Shown: positions 25,336 to 33,837 of the stretch, piece after piece
How positions within the stretch are numbered: position 1 is the stretch's first letter
Layout of the letters: each line of letters begins with the position of its first letter
NCBI RefSeq assembly: GCF_000147815.2
Contig: NC_015957.1
Span: 2,914,001-2,978,000, forward strand
DNA: 64,000 nt
Direction of reading: 5' to 3'
From: Streptomyces violaceusniger Tu 4113
GTDB taxonomy: Bacteria > Actinomycetota > Actinomycetes > Streptomycetales > Streptomycetaceae
The notes under the pieces: generated by a model
What the model saw: only the letters and a program-made list of their open reading frames with translations
What the model was told of the DNA's origin: nothing
Databases searched by the model: none
Made by a program: the position numbers and the translations under genes

Positions 25336-27713
25336 CCCTGGCCGAGGAAGGCGCGCCGGTCCAGCCGGTGACCCGGATGGTGTGGCGGCTCACCGAGCTG
25401 CCGCCCCCCGCCGGGCCGCACCCCCGGCTCGCCGGGATACGGGTGCTGCTGATCGGCGGCGAGGAGGACATCGCCGCCGGTGTGGAGCGCGAACTGAAGG
25501 AACACGGCGCGCTGGTGCGCCGGGAGCCGGACGGCCCCGGCCCCGTGGACGCCATCGTCGACCTCACGGTGGGCCGGGCGTACGACCCGGACCCCGCCGC
25601 CTTCGCCGGGGCCTGGCGGGAGGCGCTGACCGAGACCGTGACCGCGCTGCGCGGCGTGTACGACGACTGGGCGGCGGAGACGACCGCGGACCGGCTGTTC
25701 TATCTCGCCGTCAGCTATCTCGGCGGCGGGATGGGCCAGCATCCGCGCGACGGTCTGGAGCAGCCCCTGGGCGGCATCTGGGCGGGGCTCGCCAAGACCC
25801 TGCACCGGGAGTTCCCCAATGTGAACGCCCGCGTCGTGGACATCGACCTGGCCGCCTCCGCCGACCTGCCCGGCATCGTCGCCGCCGAGCTCGGCCGCAC
25901 CGGCGAGATCGAGGTCGGGCACCGGGACGGCCGCCGGTTCACCCTCACCCCCGAGGACCGGCCCGTGGCCGCGCCCGCCCTCACCCTCGGCCCCCAGGAC
26001 ACCGTGCTGATCTCCGGCGGCGGCCGGGGCATCGGCTGGGAGCTGGCCCGCTCGCTGGCCGCCCGGCACGGCGTACGGGTCGTGGTCACCGGCCGGGAGC
26101 CGTTCCCGAGCGGGGACGAGCCCTGGTTCGGCGTGGACGAGGCCGGCTGGAAGCGGTACGAGAAGGGGGTCTGGGCGGGCCGTACGAAGGGCGAGTCGCC
26201 CGCGAAGACCCGGGCCCGGCTCGCCCGCACCCACCGCCTGTGGGAGCTCGCCACCCATCTGACCCGCGCCCGGCGGGAGGGGCTGCGCGTCGAGTACGCG
26301 CGCTGCGACTTCACCGACCGCGCCCAGGTGCGCGAGCTCATCCGGCGCGAGGACGCGCTGGAGGGCGGCAGGCTCGCCGGAGTGGTGCACAACGCCGGAG
26401 TGGACACCTCCGCCCGGCTGCCGAAGAAGACCGACGAGGAGATCCTGCGCACCGTCGAGGTCAAGATCGAGGGCTTCCTCAACGTCTTCGAGGAGGTGCG
26501 GAGGCGCGACCTGAAGTTCTTCTGCAGCGTCGGCTCCCTCACCGGACGCCTCGGCGGCATGGTGGGCCAGCTCGAATACGCCGCGGCCAACGACGGGCTG
26601 GCCCGGCTCGGCCAGTGGGCCGCCCGCCGGGCCGCGTTCCCCGTGATGACCCTCGCCTGGCCCACCTGGGACCGCATCGGGCTGATCGCCAACTTCGCCG
26701 CCACCCTGCGCTACATGGCCGCGATCGACGTGGCGGACGGGCTGGAGCGGTGGCGGGCCGAACTGCTGGGGGCCTCCGAGGGCGAGGTCACCTTCGTCGG
26801 GCCGCTGGGCCAGGCCATCGACCCGGGACAGGCCATCGGTTATCCCGTGGTGCCCGCGCTGCCCGGTTTCGCCACCGCCTATCCGAAGATCTTCCACCTC
26901 GGTGAGGTGACCGCCTACCAGCCGCACGCCCGGATGACGGCACGCGTCGTCCTCGACCCCCAACACACCCCCGCGCTCGGCGACTTCCGCATCGACGGCG
27001 CCCCCGCGCTGCCGCCTTCCCTCGTGCTGGAGAACGCCCTGCGGGCCGCCGAATGGATCGTCCCGGAGGACTTCCCGGCGCTCACGGCCGGTGTTCTGGA
27101 GGAGATCGTGGTGCCGCTGTCGCTGCTGCGCCTGGACGGCCGGGCGATCCGGCTGGTCCGCGAGGCCCGCGGCTTCCACGAGGGGCACAACTGGATCGTC
27201 GAGGTCCGCTACCGCCGGGAGGGGGCCGGGGACGGCGCCGAGGCGAGCCTGCGCGTCGTCCACGAGACCGGCGCGCCACGGCCGCCCGCCCCGCCGAGCC
27301 CCACCGCCCGGCAGACCACCACCCTCCGCTCCGGGCCGCCGTTCCTGCACTGGCGCGGCGCCGTGGTGCCGCTGTCGGCGTGGACGGTGGGACCGGAGGG
27401 CCGAGTGGCGGCCGAGGTCCCGCGCTGCCTGCCGGCCGACCTGTGGGCGACGCCCCTCGTGCCCGGGACGGCCCTGCCGGTCGCCGCGCTGGAGAACGTG
27501 GTGCGGCGGTGCACCACCCGGGGCGACGGCCTCTCGGTCACCGCCGACCCACTGATCCTCGGCCGCATCACACCGCACTCCGCCGAGCGCGGACCCACCC
27601 GCATCGAGGGCGATCCCTCGCTCGGCGTCTGGCGGATCACCGACGCAGACTCCGGGGAGCCCGTGGCGACCGTCTCGGGACTCTCCGGCCCGCTGGGAAA
27701 CACCACGGAATAG
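25332..27713 (+). CDS. ketoreductase - dehydratase-like PKS partner protein
   Basis: The 793-residue protein starts with a degenerate region. A PKS-type ketoreductase follows (GGGRGIG at 229-235, active Tyr416 in EYAAAND). Its C-terminal third looks like PKS dehydratase double-hotdog sequence (GDFRIDGAPALPPSLVLENA). The position that normally carries the catalytic histidine (L-x-D-H-R) is Phe552, so this hotdog may be inactive or structural. The ATG overlaps the previous stop (ATGA) behind GGGGGAGGA, so the two synthase subunits are translationally coupled and probably form one complex. Confidence 0.85.
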   Translation: MTLAEEGAPVQPVTRMVWRLTELPPPAGPHPRLAGIRVLLIGGEEDIAAGVERELKEHGALVRREPDGPGPVDAIVDLTVGRAYDPDPAAFAGAWREALTETVTALRGVYDDWAAETTADRLFYLAVSYLGGGMGQHPRDGLEQPLGGIWAGLAKTLHREFPNVNARVVDIDLAASADLPGIVAAELGRTGEIEVGHRDGRRFTLTPEDRPVAAPALTLGPQDTVLISGGGRGIGWELARSLAARHGVRVVVTGREPFPSGDEPWFGVDEAGWKRYEKGVWAGRTKGESPAKTRARLARTHRLWELATHLTRARREGLRVEYARCDFTDRAQVRELIRREDALEGGRLAGVVHNAGVDTSARLPKKTDEEILRTVEVKIEGFLNVFEEVRRRDLKFFCSVGSLTGRLGGMVGQLEYAAANDGLARLGQWAARRAAFPVMTLAWPTWDRIGLIANFAATLRYMAAIDVADGLERWRAELLGASEGEVTFVGPLGQAIDPGQAIGYPVVPALPGFATAYPKIFHLGEVTAYQPHARMTARVVLDPQHTPALGDFRIDGAPALPPSLVLENALRAAEWIVPEDFPALTAGVLEEIVVPLSLLRLDGRAIRLVREARGFHEGHNWIVEVRYRREGAGDGAEASLRVVHETGAPRPPAPPSPTARQTTTLRSGPPFLHWRGAVVPLSAWTVGPEGRVAAEVPRCLPADLWATPLVPGTALPVAALENVVRRCTTRGDGLSVTADPLILGRITPHSAERGPTRIEGDPSLGVWRITDADSGEPVATVSGLSGPLGNTTE

Positions 27714-27725
27714 AAGGGGAACACC

Positions 27726-28163
27726 ATGTCCACTCCCGAACAGAACAAGGCCGTCCTCGAGCGCTACTACGAGCAGTGCCTCAACAAGGGCAATCTGGAC
27801 GTCATCTACGAGGGCGCCACCGAGGACCACATCAGCCACGGCACCGCCGAGAACGGCAAGGAAGGCGTGGAGCACCTGAAGGAGTGGGTGCGGCTGCAGC
27901 GCGCCTCCTTCCCCGACCTCCAGGTCACCGTGAACGACTGGATCCTGGACGGGAACAAGGTCGTCAGCCGGTTCACCGCACGCGGCACCCACACCGGCGA
28001 CGCCTACGCGGGCATCATCCCGGCGCAGGGCCGCGCGCTGGAGATCCCCGGCATCGTCATCGACGAGTTCAACGACGAGGGCAAGATCGTGGAGAGCTGG
28101 TTCTCCATGGACAGCTACGACCTCGCCACCCAGCTCGGGGCGTTCGACGCGCCCCCCGCGTGA
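27726..28163 (+). CDS. SnoaL-like/NTF2-fold protein (polyketide cyclase family)
   Basis: A 145-residue single-domain protein with the NTF2-like signature of SnoaL-type proteins: VLERYYEQCLNKGNLDVI near the start, HGTAENGKEGVEHL and the terminal FDEFNDEGKIVESWF-like segment. Members catalyse aldol cyclisation or isomerisation, or simply bind product. Its tight position after the synthase genes (12 bp gap, GGGGAACACC upstream) suggests it acts on the released chain. The catalytic role is inferred. Confidence 0.85.
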   Translation: MSTPEQNKAVLERYYEQCLNKGNLDVIYEGATEDHISHGTAENGKEGVEHLKEWVRLQRASFPDLQVTVNDWILDGNKVVSRFTARGTHTGDAYAGIIPAQGRALEIPGIVIDEFNDEGKIVESWFSMDSYDLATQLGAFDAPPA

Positions 28164-29086
28164 CCGGCCGCTCGCCGGCCCCGGGACCCGGGGCCGGCCT
28201 CCCGGTCCTCATCACCGGCTGCTCCTCCGGCATCGGCCGCGCGTGCGCGCTGCGGCTGCACCGGGCCGGGCATGCCGTGTACGCCACCGCGCGGCGGCCC
28301 GAGACGCTGGATGAGCTCGCGGCGCTCGGCATCCGCACCCTGGCGCTCGACGTCACCGACGAGGAGTCCATGGCCACCGCCGTCGCCAAGGTCGAGGCGG
28401 CGCACGGCGCGGTCGGGGCGCTGGTCAACAGCGCCGGCTACGCCATGTCGGGCTGTATCGAGGAAGCCTCCATGGCCGAGGTGCGCGAGCAGTTCGAGAC
28501 CAATGTGTACGGACTGGTCCGGCTCAGCCAGCTTGTGCTGCCCGCGATGCGCGCCCACGGCGGCGGCACCATCGTCAACATCTCCTCCATCTTCGGCCGT
28601 TACGCCGTCCCCGGCTCGGGCTTCTACAACGCCACCAAGCACGCCGTGGAGGCGCTCAGCGACTCCCTGCGGAACGAGGTGGCCGACTTCGGGGTGCGGG
28701 TCGTCCTCGTCGAGCCGGGCCCGGTGCGCACCACCCGCTTCGGCGCCACCTACGTCGCCAATCTGCGGCCGGTGAGCCGGACGTACGAGACCTTCCGCCG
28801 GGAGAGCGCCGAGTACTTCGAGGCGATCTACACCGGCAGCCGCCGGACCCTGGCGGGCACCTTCGCGATCCAGTCCGACGACGTGGCCCGGCGGGTGGCG
28901 AAGGTGGTGGCCAAGGGCGCCCGCGGCTCCCGGCCGCGCGCCCGCTACCCCGTCGGACTCCTCGCCCACAGCACGATCGCCCTGCGGCGCCTCGCGCCCG
29001 ACGTCCTTTTCGACCATCTCTTCGTGCGCCGCCTCTTTCCGGTGCCCCGCGGGCCGCGGCCGCGAAAGCAAGGAGACCACCGATGA
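28160..29086 (+). CDS. short-chain dehydrogenase/reductase
   Basis: This is a 308-residue classical SDR. It has TGCSSGIG as cofactor loop, NSAGYAMSG after strand 4 and the active-site YNATKHAVEAL. The tail is basic and hydrophobic, unusual for a soluble SDR, and resembles retinol-dehydrogenase-like enzymes that act on lipophilic alcohols. It probably oxidises or reduces the polyketide or lipid product. The GTG start at 28160 overlaps the previous stop by 4 bp, and its own stop overlaps the P450 start. Confidence 0.9.
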   Translation: MTGRSPAPGPGAGLPVLITGCSSGIGRACALRLHRAGHAVYATARRPETLDELAALGIRTLALDVTDEESMATAVAKVEAAHGAVGALVNSAGYAMSGCIEEASMAEVREQFETNVYGLVRLSQLVLPAMRAHGGGTIVNISSIFGRYAVPGSGFYNATKHAVEALSDSLRNEVADFGVRVVLVEPGPVRTTRFGATYVANLRPVSRTYETFRRESAEYFEAIYTGSRRTLAGTFAIQSDDVARRVAKVVAKGARGSRPRARYPVGLLAHSTIALRRLAPDVLFDHLFVRRLFPVPRGPRPRKQGDHR

Positions 29087-30516
29087 GCACAGCGACCTCC
29101 GCACCGCGCGTGGCACCCGGCCCCAAGGGCGTCCCGCTGATGGGCAGTCTGGGCCCCTGGAAGCGGAACACCGCCGAATTCCTCCTCGGACTGCAGCGCG
29201 ACCACGGCGAGATCGTCCGGATGCGGCTCGGCCCCTTCCTGGTGCACCAGGTGACCGAGCCCGAGGCGGTGCGCCGGGTGCTGGTGGAGAACAACGGCAA
29301 CTACGTCCGCGGCCCGCTCTACGAGCAGTTCGGCGTGGTCATGGGCAAGGGACTGCTCACCACCGACGGTGAGTTCTGGCGCGCCCACCGGCGGGCGGTG
29401 CAGCCGGTCTTCCTCAAGAACGCCATCACCGACATCATCCCCAACATCATCCGGGCCACCGAGGAGATGCTGGAGACCTGGGAGGCGAAGGCCGCCGCCG
29501 GTGAGCCGGTCGACCTGATGACCGACCTGCTGCGGCTGACCCTGGTCACCCTCAGCCGCTCGCTGTTCGCCTACGACATCAAACCGGACTCGGCGATGCT
29601 CAAGACGATCGTGGACGATGTGGTGGAGGTGATGTTCCGGCGCGGCACCGCCACGGAGATGCTGCCCTCGTGGGTGCCGACGGACCGGCAGCGCAAGATC
29701 CTCAGGATCCACCGGGTCTTCGACCGCATCGTGGCCGATGTGCGCCGGAGCTACGCGGAGACGGGGGAGGGGCCGCTGATCGCGCTGATGGAGCAGGCCA
29801 CCGACCCGGCCACCGGTGAGCCCTGGACCGATCAGCAGATCAAGGACGAGCTGCTCACCGTCTATCTGGCCGGCCATGAGACCACGGCCGTCTCCCTGTG
29901 CTGGACGCTGCTGTCGATCGCCGGCCACCCCGGGGTCCAGGAGGAGCTGGACGCCGAGATCGCCACGGTGCTCGGGGGCGGGCTGCCGGACGTGGCGAGC
30001 GCCGAGTCGCTCACGTACACCAAGATGGTCGTCGACGAGAGCCTGCGGATGCACCCGCCCATCTGGATCTTCCCCAGGGCGGCGGTGGACGCGGACACCC
30101 TCGGCGGCTATGACGTCGAACCGGGCTCCTCGGTGCTGCTGTCCCCGCTGGTCTCCCACCACAACCCGCGCCACTGGGACAACCCGCTGGCCTTCGACCC
30201 GTACCGGTTCACCCCGCAGGCCATCAAGGAGCGGCCGCGGATGGCGTACCTCCCGTTCGGCACGGGGCCCCGGCAGTGCGTGGGCAACTTCATGGCGCTG
30301 CTGGAGCTGCGCGTCATCGTGGCCATGGTGAACCAGCGCTTCCGGATCAGCCGGATCCCGGGGACCGAGCTGAGGTACGGCTCGCCGGTGATCTCGCTGC
30401 GGCCGCTGCAGAACGTGATGGTGACGGTGACCCCGCGCGAGCGGAGCACCGCCGGGCCCCGCCCGTCCCGGCGGACCGCCCCCGCCGCCCCCGCCGCCTG
30501 CCCCCACCACCCGTAG
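29083..30516 (+). CDS. cytochrome P450
   Basis: The 477-residue protein has all P450 hallmarks: I-helix AGHETTAVSL, K-helix ExxR in DESLRMHPP, and heme loop FGTGPRQCVG with Cys399 as thiolate ligand. The N-terminal region (VAPGPKGVPLMGSLGPWKRN) has the proline-rich hinge of fatty-acid-hydroxylase-type P450s rather than typical short Streptomyces CYPs. It probably hydroxylates the cluster product. It is the last gene of the overlapping PKS operon; no redox partner gene is nearby. Confidence 0.92.
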   Translation: MSTATSAPRVAPGPKGVPLMGSLGPWKRNTAEFLLGLQRDHGEIVRMRLGPFLVHQVTEPEAVRRVLVENNGNYVRGPLYEQFGVVMGKGLLTTDGEFWRAHRRAVQPVFLKNAITDIIPNIIRATEEMLETWEAKAAAGEPVDLMTDLLRLTLVTLSRSLFAYDIKPDSAMLKTIVDDVVEVMFRRGTATEMLPSWVPTDRQRKILRIHRVFDRIVADVRRSYAETGEGPLIALMEQATDPATGEPWTDQQIKDELLTVYLAGHETTAVSLCWTLLSIAGHPGVQEELDAEIATVLGGGLPDVASAESLTYTKMVVDESLRMHPPIWIFPRAAVDADTLGGYDVEPGSSVLLSPLVSHHNPRHWDNPLAFDPYRFTPQAIKERPRMAYLPFGTGPRQCVGNFMALLELRVIVAMVNQRFRISRIPGTELRYGSPVISLRPLQNVMVTVTPRERSTAGPRPSRRTAPAAPAACPHHP

Positions 30517-31793
30517 CCCCGCCGTCACCCGGATCCGGCGTGATCCACCCGTTGGTGGCCGAACCCGCCCTTTCCCGTCTGCCGGAAGGCTGTACGGGTG
30601 GTAAAAAATCCGTAAACGCCTTGGGGGAGGGCGAGTTGGGAAGCGCGCCTCTATGGGCGATCGGCCGCCGCCGTGTGCGCCGCGGCCGTCGCGGAGAAGG
30701 CGGCGGGCGCGCGCAAGGCGGTGATCATGGACGTGAGGCCCCCTTCCAGCGCGGTCCGAAGGCGTAAGCGGAAGCTGAGTTCCGGGCCGGGCGGGACCCC
30801 GTCGCCTTCCTTGATGCCGCGCCGAAGATCTCGCCCGCGAAAGCGCGTCAGGAACTCTCGCGGAGTGAACTGCTGATCGAATGCGAACCGAACTGGCGCG
30901 GTAAGGAACGCGCCCGCACCAGCGGCGGGGAGTCGGGGTGAGAGATCGTTACCGACGAGGCGCGGGGGCTTTTCGGGGAAAGCGCGTCCCGTCATGATGT
31001 TGACGAGAAAACGGACCCGGTGCGGGAGGACCCGAGCGGCGAGGTCCGTGGGAACCGCCCGGTCCGGGCTTCTCGGACCCGACCTGGCCTCTTCACGAAA
31101 GCCCGCGGCCCGGCTGCCCGGATATGGGAGACAAAGGCGGTATCGCTCTTGAGGTAACCACCCTTGCTTCCGCCGCATCCTAATCGTATGGGCCGGACGG
31201 CGTGAGTGGATCGACTCCGGGTGAACCACGCGGCAGTGATCCCGTGTCACCGCGACATCCTCCGGCTGAGCCGCGGAAACCCCGGGCCGGCCGAACGCCC
31301 CCGCGCCGCCGACCGGAATGCCGTGACCCGTTTTCCCCCGGCGTTCGAGGCTCTCCCGGCGGGCCGAAGTGGAAATCCACGGTGCCGACCGGTCGGTTTT
31401 CTCTCCGCTCCTGGTGGAACGGGTGGGACGGGCCGTTTCCCCGCACCTGCCGAGGCCGGCGAGAACGTACTCTCACCTCCGCTAAGAGCGTTTACCGCAG
31501 GGCGCCGCCGAGTGCGGCGATCGGCGATTCCCCGGCCGTTGCGAGAGCACTCCCGCGCCTTCTCCCCGAATGAATGTCCGACGTATGTACGGACGCTCCC
31601 CCGCGTCGTCCGCTGACCCGGACGGTGGTCGCTGAGCCAACCGGCGGGGCAACCCCACGGATCTGTGGCAGGGTCGGAGGACTAGCAGTTGAACCAGAGC
31701 CACTGTCACCGCCGCTGTTCACTAAACGGAGGCGCTGTATCGTGTGCGTGTACGCCGGGTTGTCGAGCGGCGCAGCATCAGGGAGGGGGACGC
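30517..31793. other. long intergenic region with no supported gene
   Basis: In this 1.28-kb gap, frames of 60-200 codons exist on both strands, but none shows a recognisable domain, a ribosome binding site or normal codon use. Composition is less regular than in neighbouring genes. A minus-strand frame at 30651-31250 is the longest. An imperfect inverted repeat (GTCCG-N9-CGGAC) lies at 31576-31594, and a TetR-operator-like site at 31742. The stretch may be decayed coding DNA, or hold a leader or small RNA; I cannot show which. Confidence 0.5.
31742..31753 (+). promoter_or_regulatory. possible TetR-family operator upstream of regulator gene
   Basis: GTGTGCGTGTAC lies 41 bp before the TetR-type start. 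It matches 9 of 12 positions of the perfect palindrome GTACACGTGTAC found upstream of the hopanoid operon (32627). The shared half-site CGTGTAC suggests autoregulation by the same protein; this is inference. Confidence 0.4.
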
Positions 31794-32534
31794 GTGTCGC
31801 CAGGGGAAGCGCACGTCGCACCGTACTCACGGCGCGAGCGCCTGCGCATCGCGACCATCCGTGAAATCAAGGACGTCGCCCGGACACTCCTGGTTCAGGA
31901 GGGCCCGGAAAATGTGACCATCCGCGCCATCGCGCGTGAGATGGGCATGACCGCGCCGGCCGTCTACCGCTACTTCAGTAGTCGGGATGCGCTGATCCTT
32001 CAGCTTCGGGTGGACATTTTCGAGGAGATGGCCCGCTTCATGCGCGGGGTCCTCGGTCAGCACCCCGAGGAGGAGCCGGGCCGCCGGTGGATCAGCGGCG
32101 CCCGCGCACTGCGCGTCTGGGCGATCAAGCACCCCCATGAGTTCGGGCTCATCCTCGGCCCGTGGGCCCCGGGGCTCGGCCGTGAGGAGACCAAGCCCGA
32201 GCGCCATATGAGCTGGGTCTTCGGCTCCGTCTACTCCGATCTGGTCGCCGATCTGTGGCGGGTGCGCGGCTTCCCCGCCCCGGAGGTCGAGGAGCTCGAC
32301 CCCGGGCTCGCGACCACCCTCACCGCGCTCAGCGAGGACCAGGACGTCGACATGCCCCCCGGCGCCATCGCCGTGATGCTCCGCTGCTGGGTGCGGCTGT
32401 ACGGGGTGATCTCCATGGAGGCGCTCGGCCATATGTCCTTCGCGCTCTCCGAGGGCCAGCACTTCTTCGAGTTCGAGCTCCGCGATCTGTGCCGTGTGCT
32501 GGACATCGCCGAGTTCTACGAAGAGGTCGTCTGA
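31794..32534 (+). CDS. TetR/AcrR family transcriptional regulator
   Basis: This 246-residue protein has an N-terminal TetR helix-turn-helix (NVTIRAIAREMGMTAPAVYR followed by YFSSRDALI). Its C-terminal ligand domain is of the WHG type (KHPHEFGLILGP). It probably represses or activates the hopanoid operon that starts 360 bp downstream, responding to a lipid or other small ligand (inference from adjacency and shared palindromes). The GTG at 31794 follows GGGAGGGGGA. A hairpin terminator follows the gene, so the downstream operon needs its own promoter. Confidence 0.9.
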   Translation: MSPGEAHVAPYSRRERLRIATIREIKDVARTLLVQEGPENVTIRAIAREMGMTAPAVYRYFSSRDALILQLRVDIFEEMARFMRGVLGQHPEEEPGRRWISGARALRVWAIKHPHEFGLILGPWAPGLGREETKPERHMSWVFGSVYSDLVADLWRVRGFPAPEVEELDPGLATTLTALSEDQDVDMPPGAIAVMLRCWVRLYGVISMEALGHMSFALSEGQHFFEFELRDLCRVLDIAEFYEEVV

Positions 32535-32548
32535 GGCCACGCGATGGC

Positions 32549-32570
32549 CCCCCGGAGACCGGTCCGGGGG
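32549..32570 (+). terminator. hairpin terminator after TetR-family gene
   Basis: CCCCCGGA and TCCGGGGG form a perfect 8-bp stem with a 6-nt loop, 14 bp after the regulator stop. No T-run follows, as is common in Streptomyces. Confidence 0.65.
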
Positions 32571-32626
32571 CGTCCGCCGGTTACCCGCCCGGCGCCACAT
32601 CGGAGGTCACATCGGGGTATCGCCCC

Positions 32627-32638
32627 GTACACGTGTAC
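32627..32638. promoter_or_regulatory. palindromic operator upstream of hopanoid operon
   Basis: A perfect 12-bp palindrome, GTACACGTGTAC, lies in the 361-bp gap before hpnC, 269 bp from the start codon. The adjacent TetR-family regulator is the obvious candidate binder. The rest of the gap (32571-32895) shows no gene. Confidence 0.5.
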
Positions 32639-32895
32639 ACCGAGAGGCGTAAGCTGTGGCAATCACCGTCCGGATCATGCCGGAGTCGGCCGTTGTCCCC
32701 TGTTCGGGGGCCAGGGGCCGGAGCCCGTTGACAAGACGGAGCGGCGTGTCCGGATCGTGCCGACCCTGGTAACCGGTGTAGAACGGGGGATGTGACGGCA
32801 TTGGCTAGACGGCCCATCTCCAGCGCTCCCGCGGGGCCCGGTCGCCGGGATCCACGTGGCGTCCTGGGTCTCGCCCGTACGCCTGGCTGTCCACG

Positions 32896-33837
32896 GTGAC
32901 CGTCGAGGACGAGCGCAGCGGGTCCCATACCACGTCGAGCAGCCGAAGCGGCGGGCAGGAAGCCGCTCGTGCCGTGCTCGACAAGGCCGCCCACGAGAAC
33001 TTCCCCGTGGCCCCCTTCTTCCTGCCCCGCGCCTGGCGCACCGATCTGATGGCCGTCTACGGCTACGCCCGGCTGGTCGACGACATCGGCGACGGCGATC
33101 TGGCTCCCGGCGGCGCCGACGCCGAACTGCTCGGGCTGGACCGCGACCGGGCGGGCGACGCGCTCGCGATGCTGGACGCGTTCGAGGCCGACCTCCACCG
33201 GGTCTTCCAGCCCTTCGGGGAGCCGCGCCATCCGCTGCTGGCGGCCCTGCGCCCCACCGTCCACCGCCATGGCCTCACCCCCGAGCCCTTCCGCGGCCTG
33301 ATCGAGGCCAACCGCCAGGACCAGCGGATCCGGCGGTACGCCACCTACCAGGAGCTTCTCGACTACTGCGAGCTGTCCGCCAACCCGGTCGGACGGCTCG
33401 TCCTCGGCATCACCGGCACCGCGAGCCCCGAGCGGATCCGCCACTCGGACGCCATCTGCACCGCCCTGCAGATCATCGAGCATCTGCAGGACGTGTCCGA
33501 GGACCTTCGCAGGGACCGCGTCTATCTGCCCGCAGAGGACATGAAACGCTTCGGTGTGACCGAGGCCGACCTCGCCGCCCCCAGGGGCGGCGCACGGTTG
33601 CGCGCCCTGGTCGCGAAGGAGGCGGAACGCGCCGCTGCCCTGCTGAATGAAGGCACCCCCCTGGTGGGTAGCGTCCACGGCAGGCTCAAGGTGCTGCTCG
33701 CCGGATTCGTGGCCGGGGGGCGGGCCGCCCTGCGGGCGGTCGCGGCCGCGGGACATGACGTACTCCCTGGACCGCCCAGGCCCACCAAGCTCAGCCTGCT
33801 GCGCGAGGTGGGGGCGACACTGCGAAGAGAGGGGTGA
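32896..33837 (+). CDS. hpnC: squalene synthase HpnC
   Basis: The 313-residue protein of the squalene/phytoene synthase family carries the first Asp-rich motif in YGYARLVDDIGDGD and the second in LQDVSEDLRRDRVYLP. In the HpnCDE pathway HpnC converts presqualene diphosphate to hydroxysqualene, paired with HpnD downstream. The start is the GTG at 32896. It opens a ten-gene operon in which most neighbours overlap by a few bases, and it overlaps hpnD by 4 bp. Confidence 0.92.
   Translation: MTVEDERSGSHTTSSSRSGGQEAARAVLDKAAHENFPVAPFFLPRAWRTDLMAVYGYARLVDDIGDGDLAPGGADAELLGLDRDRAGDALAMLDAFEADLHRVFQPFGEPRHPLLAALRPTVHRHGLTPEPFRGLIEANRQDQRIRRYATYQELLDYCELSANPVGRLVLGITGTASPERIRHSDAICTALQIIEHLQDVSEDLRRDRVYLPAEDMKRFGVTEADLAAPRGGARLRALVAKEAERAAALLNEGTPLVGSVHGRLKVLLAGFVAGGRAALRAVAAAGHDVLPGPPRPTKLSLLREVGATLRREG

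Noticed and set aside
30651..31250. Minus-strand open frame of 199 codons in the PKS-hopanoid gap
   Set aside because: There is no domain, no ribosome binding site and atypical codon use; I kept it only as part of the intergenic description.
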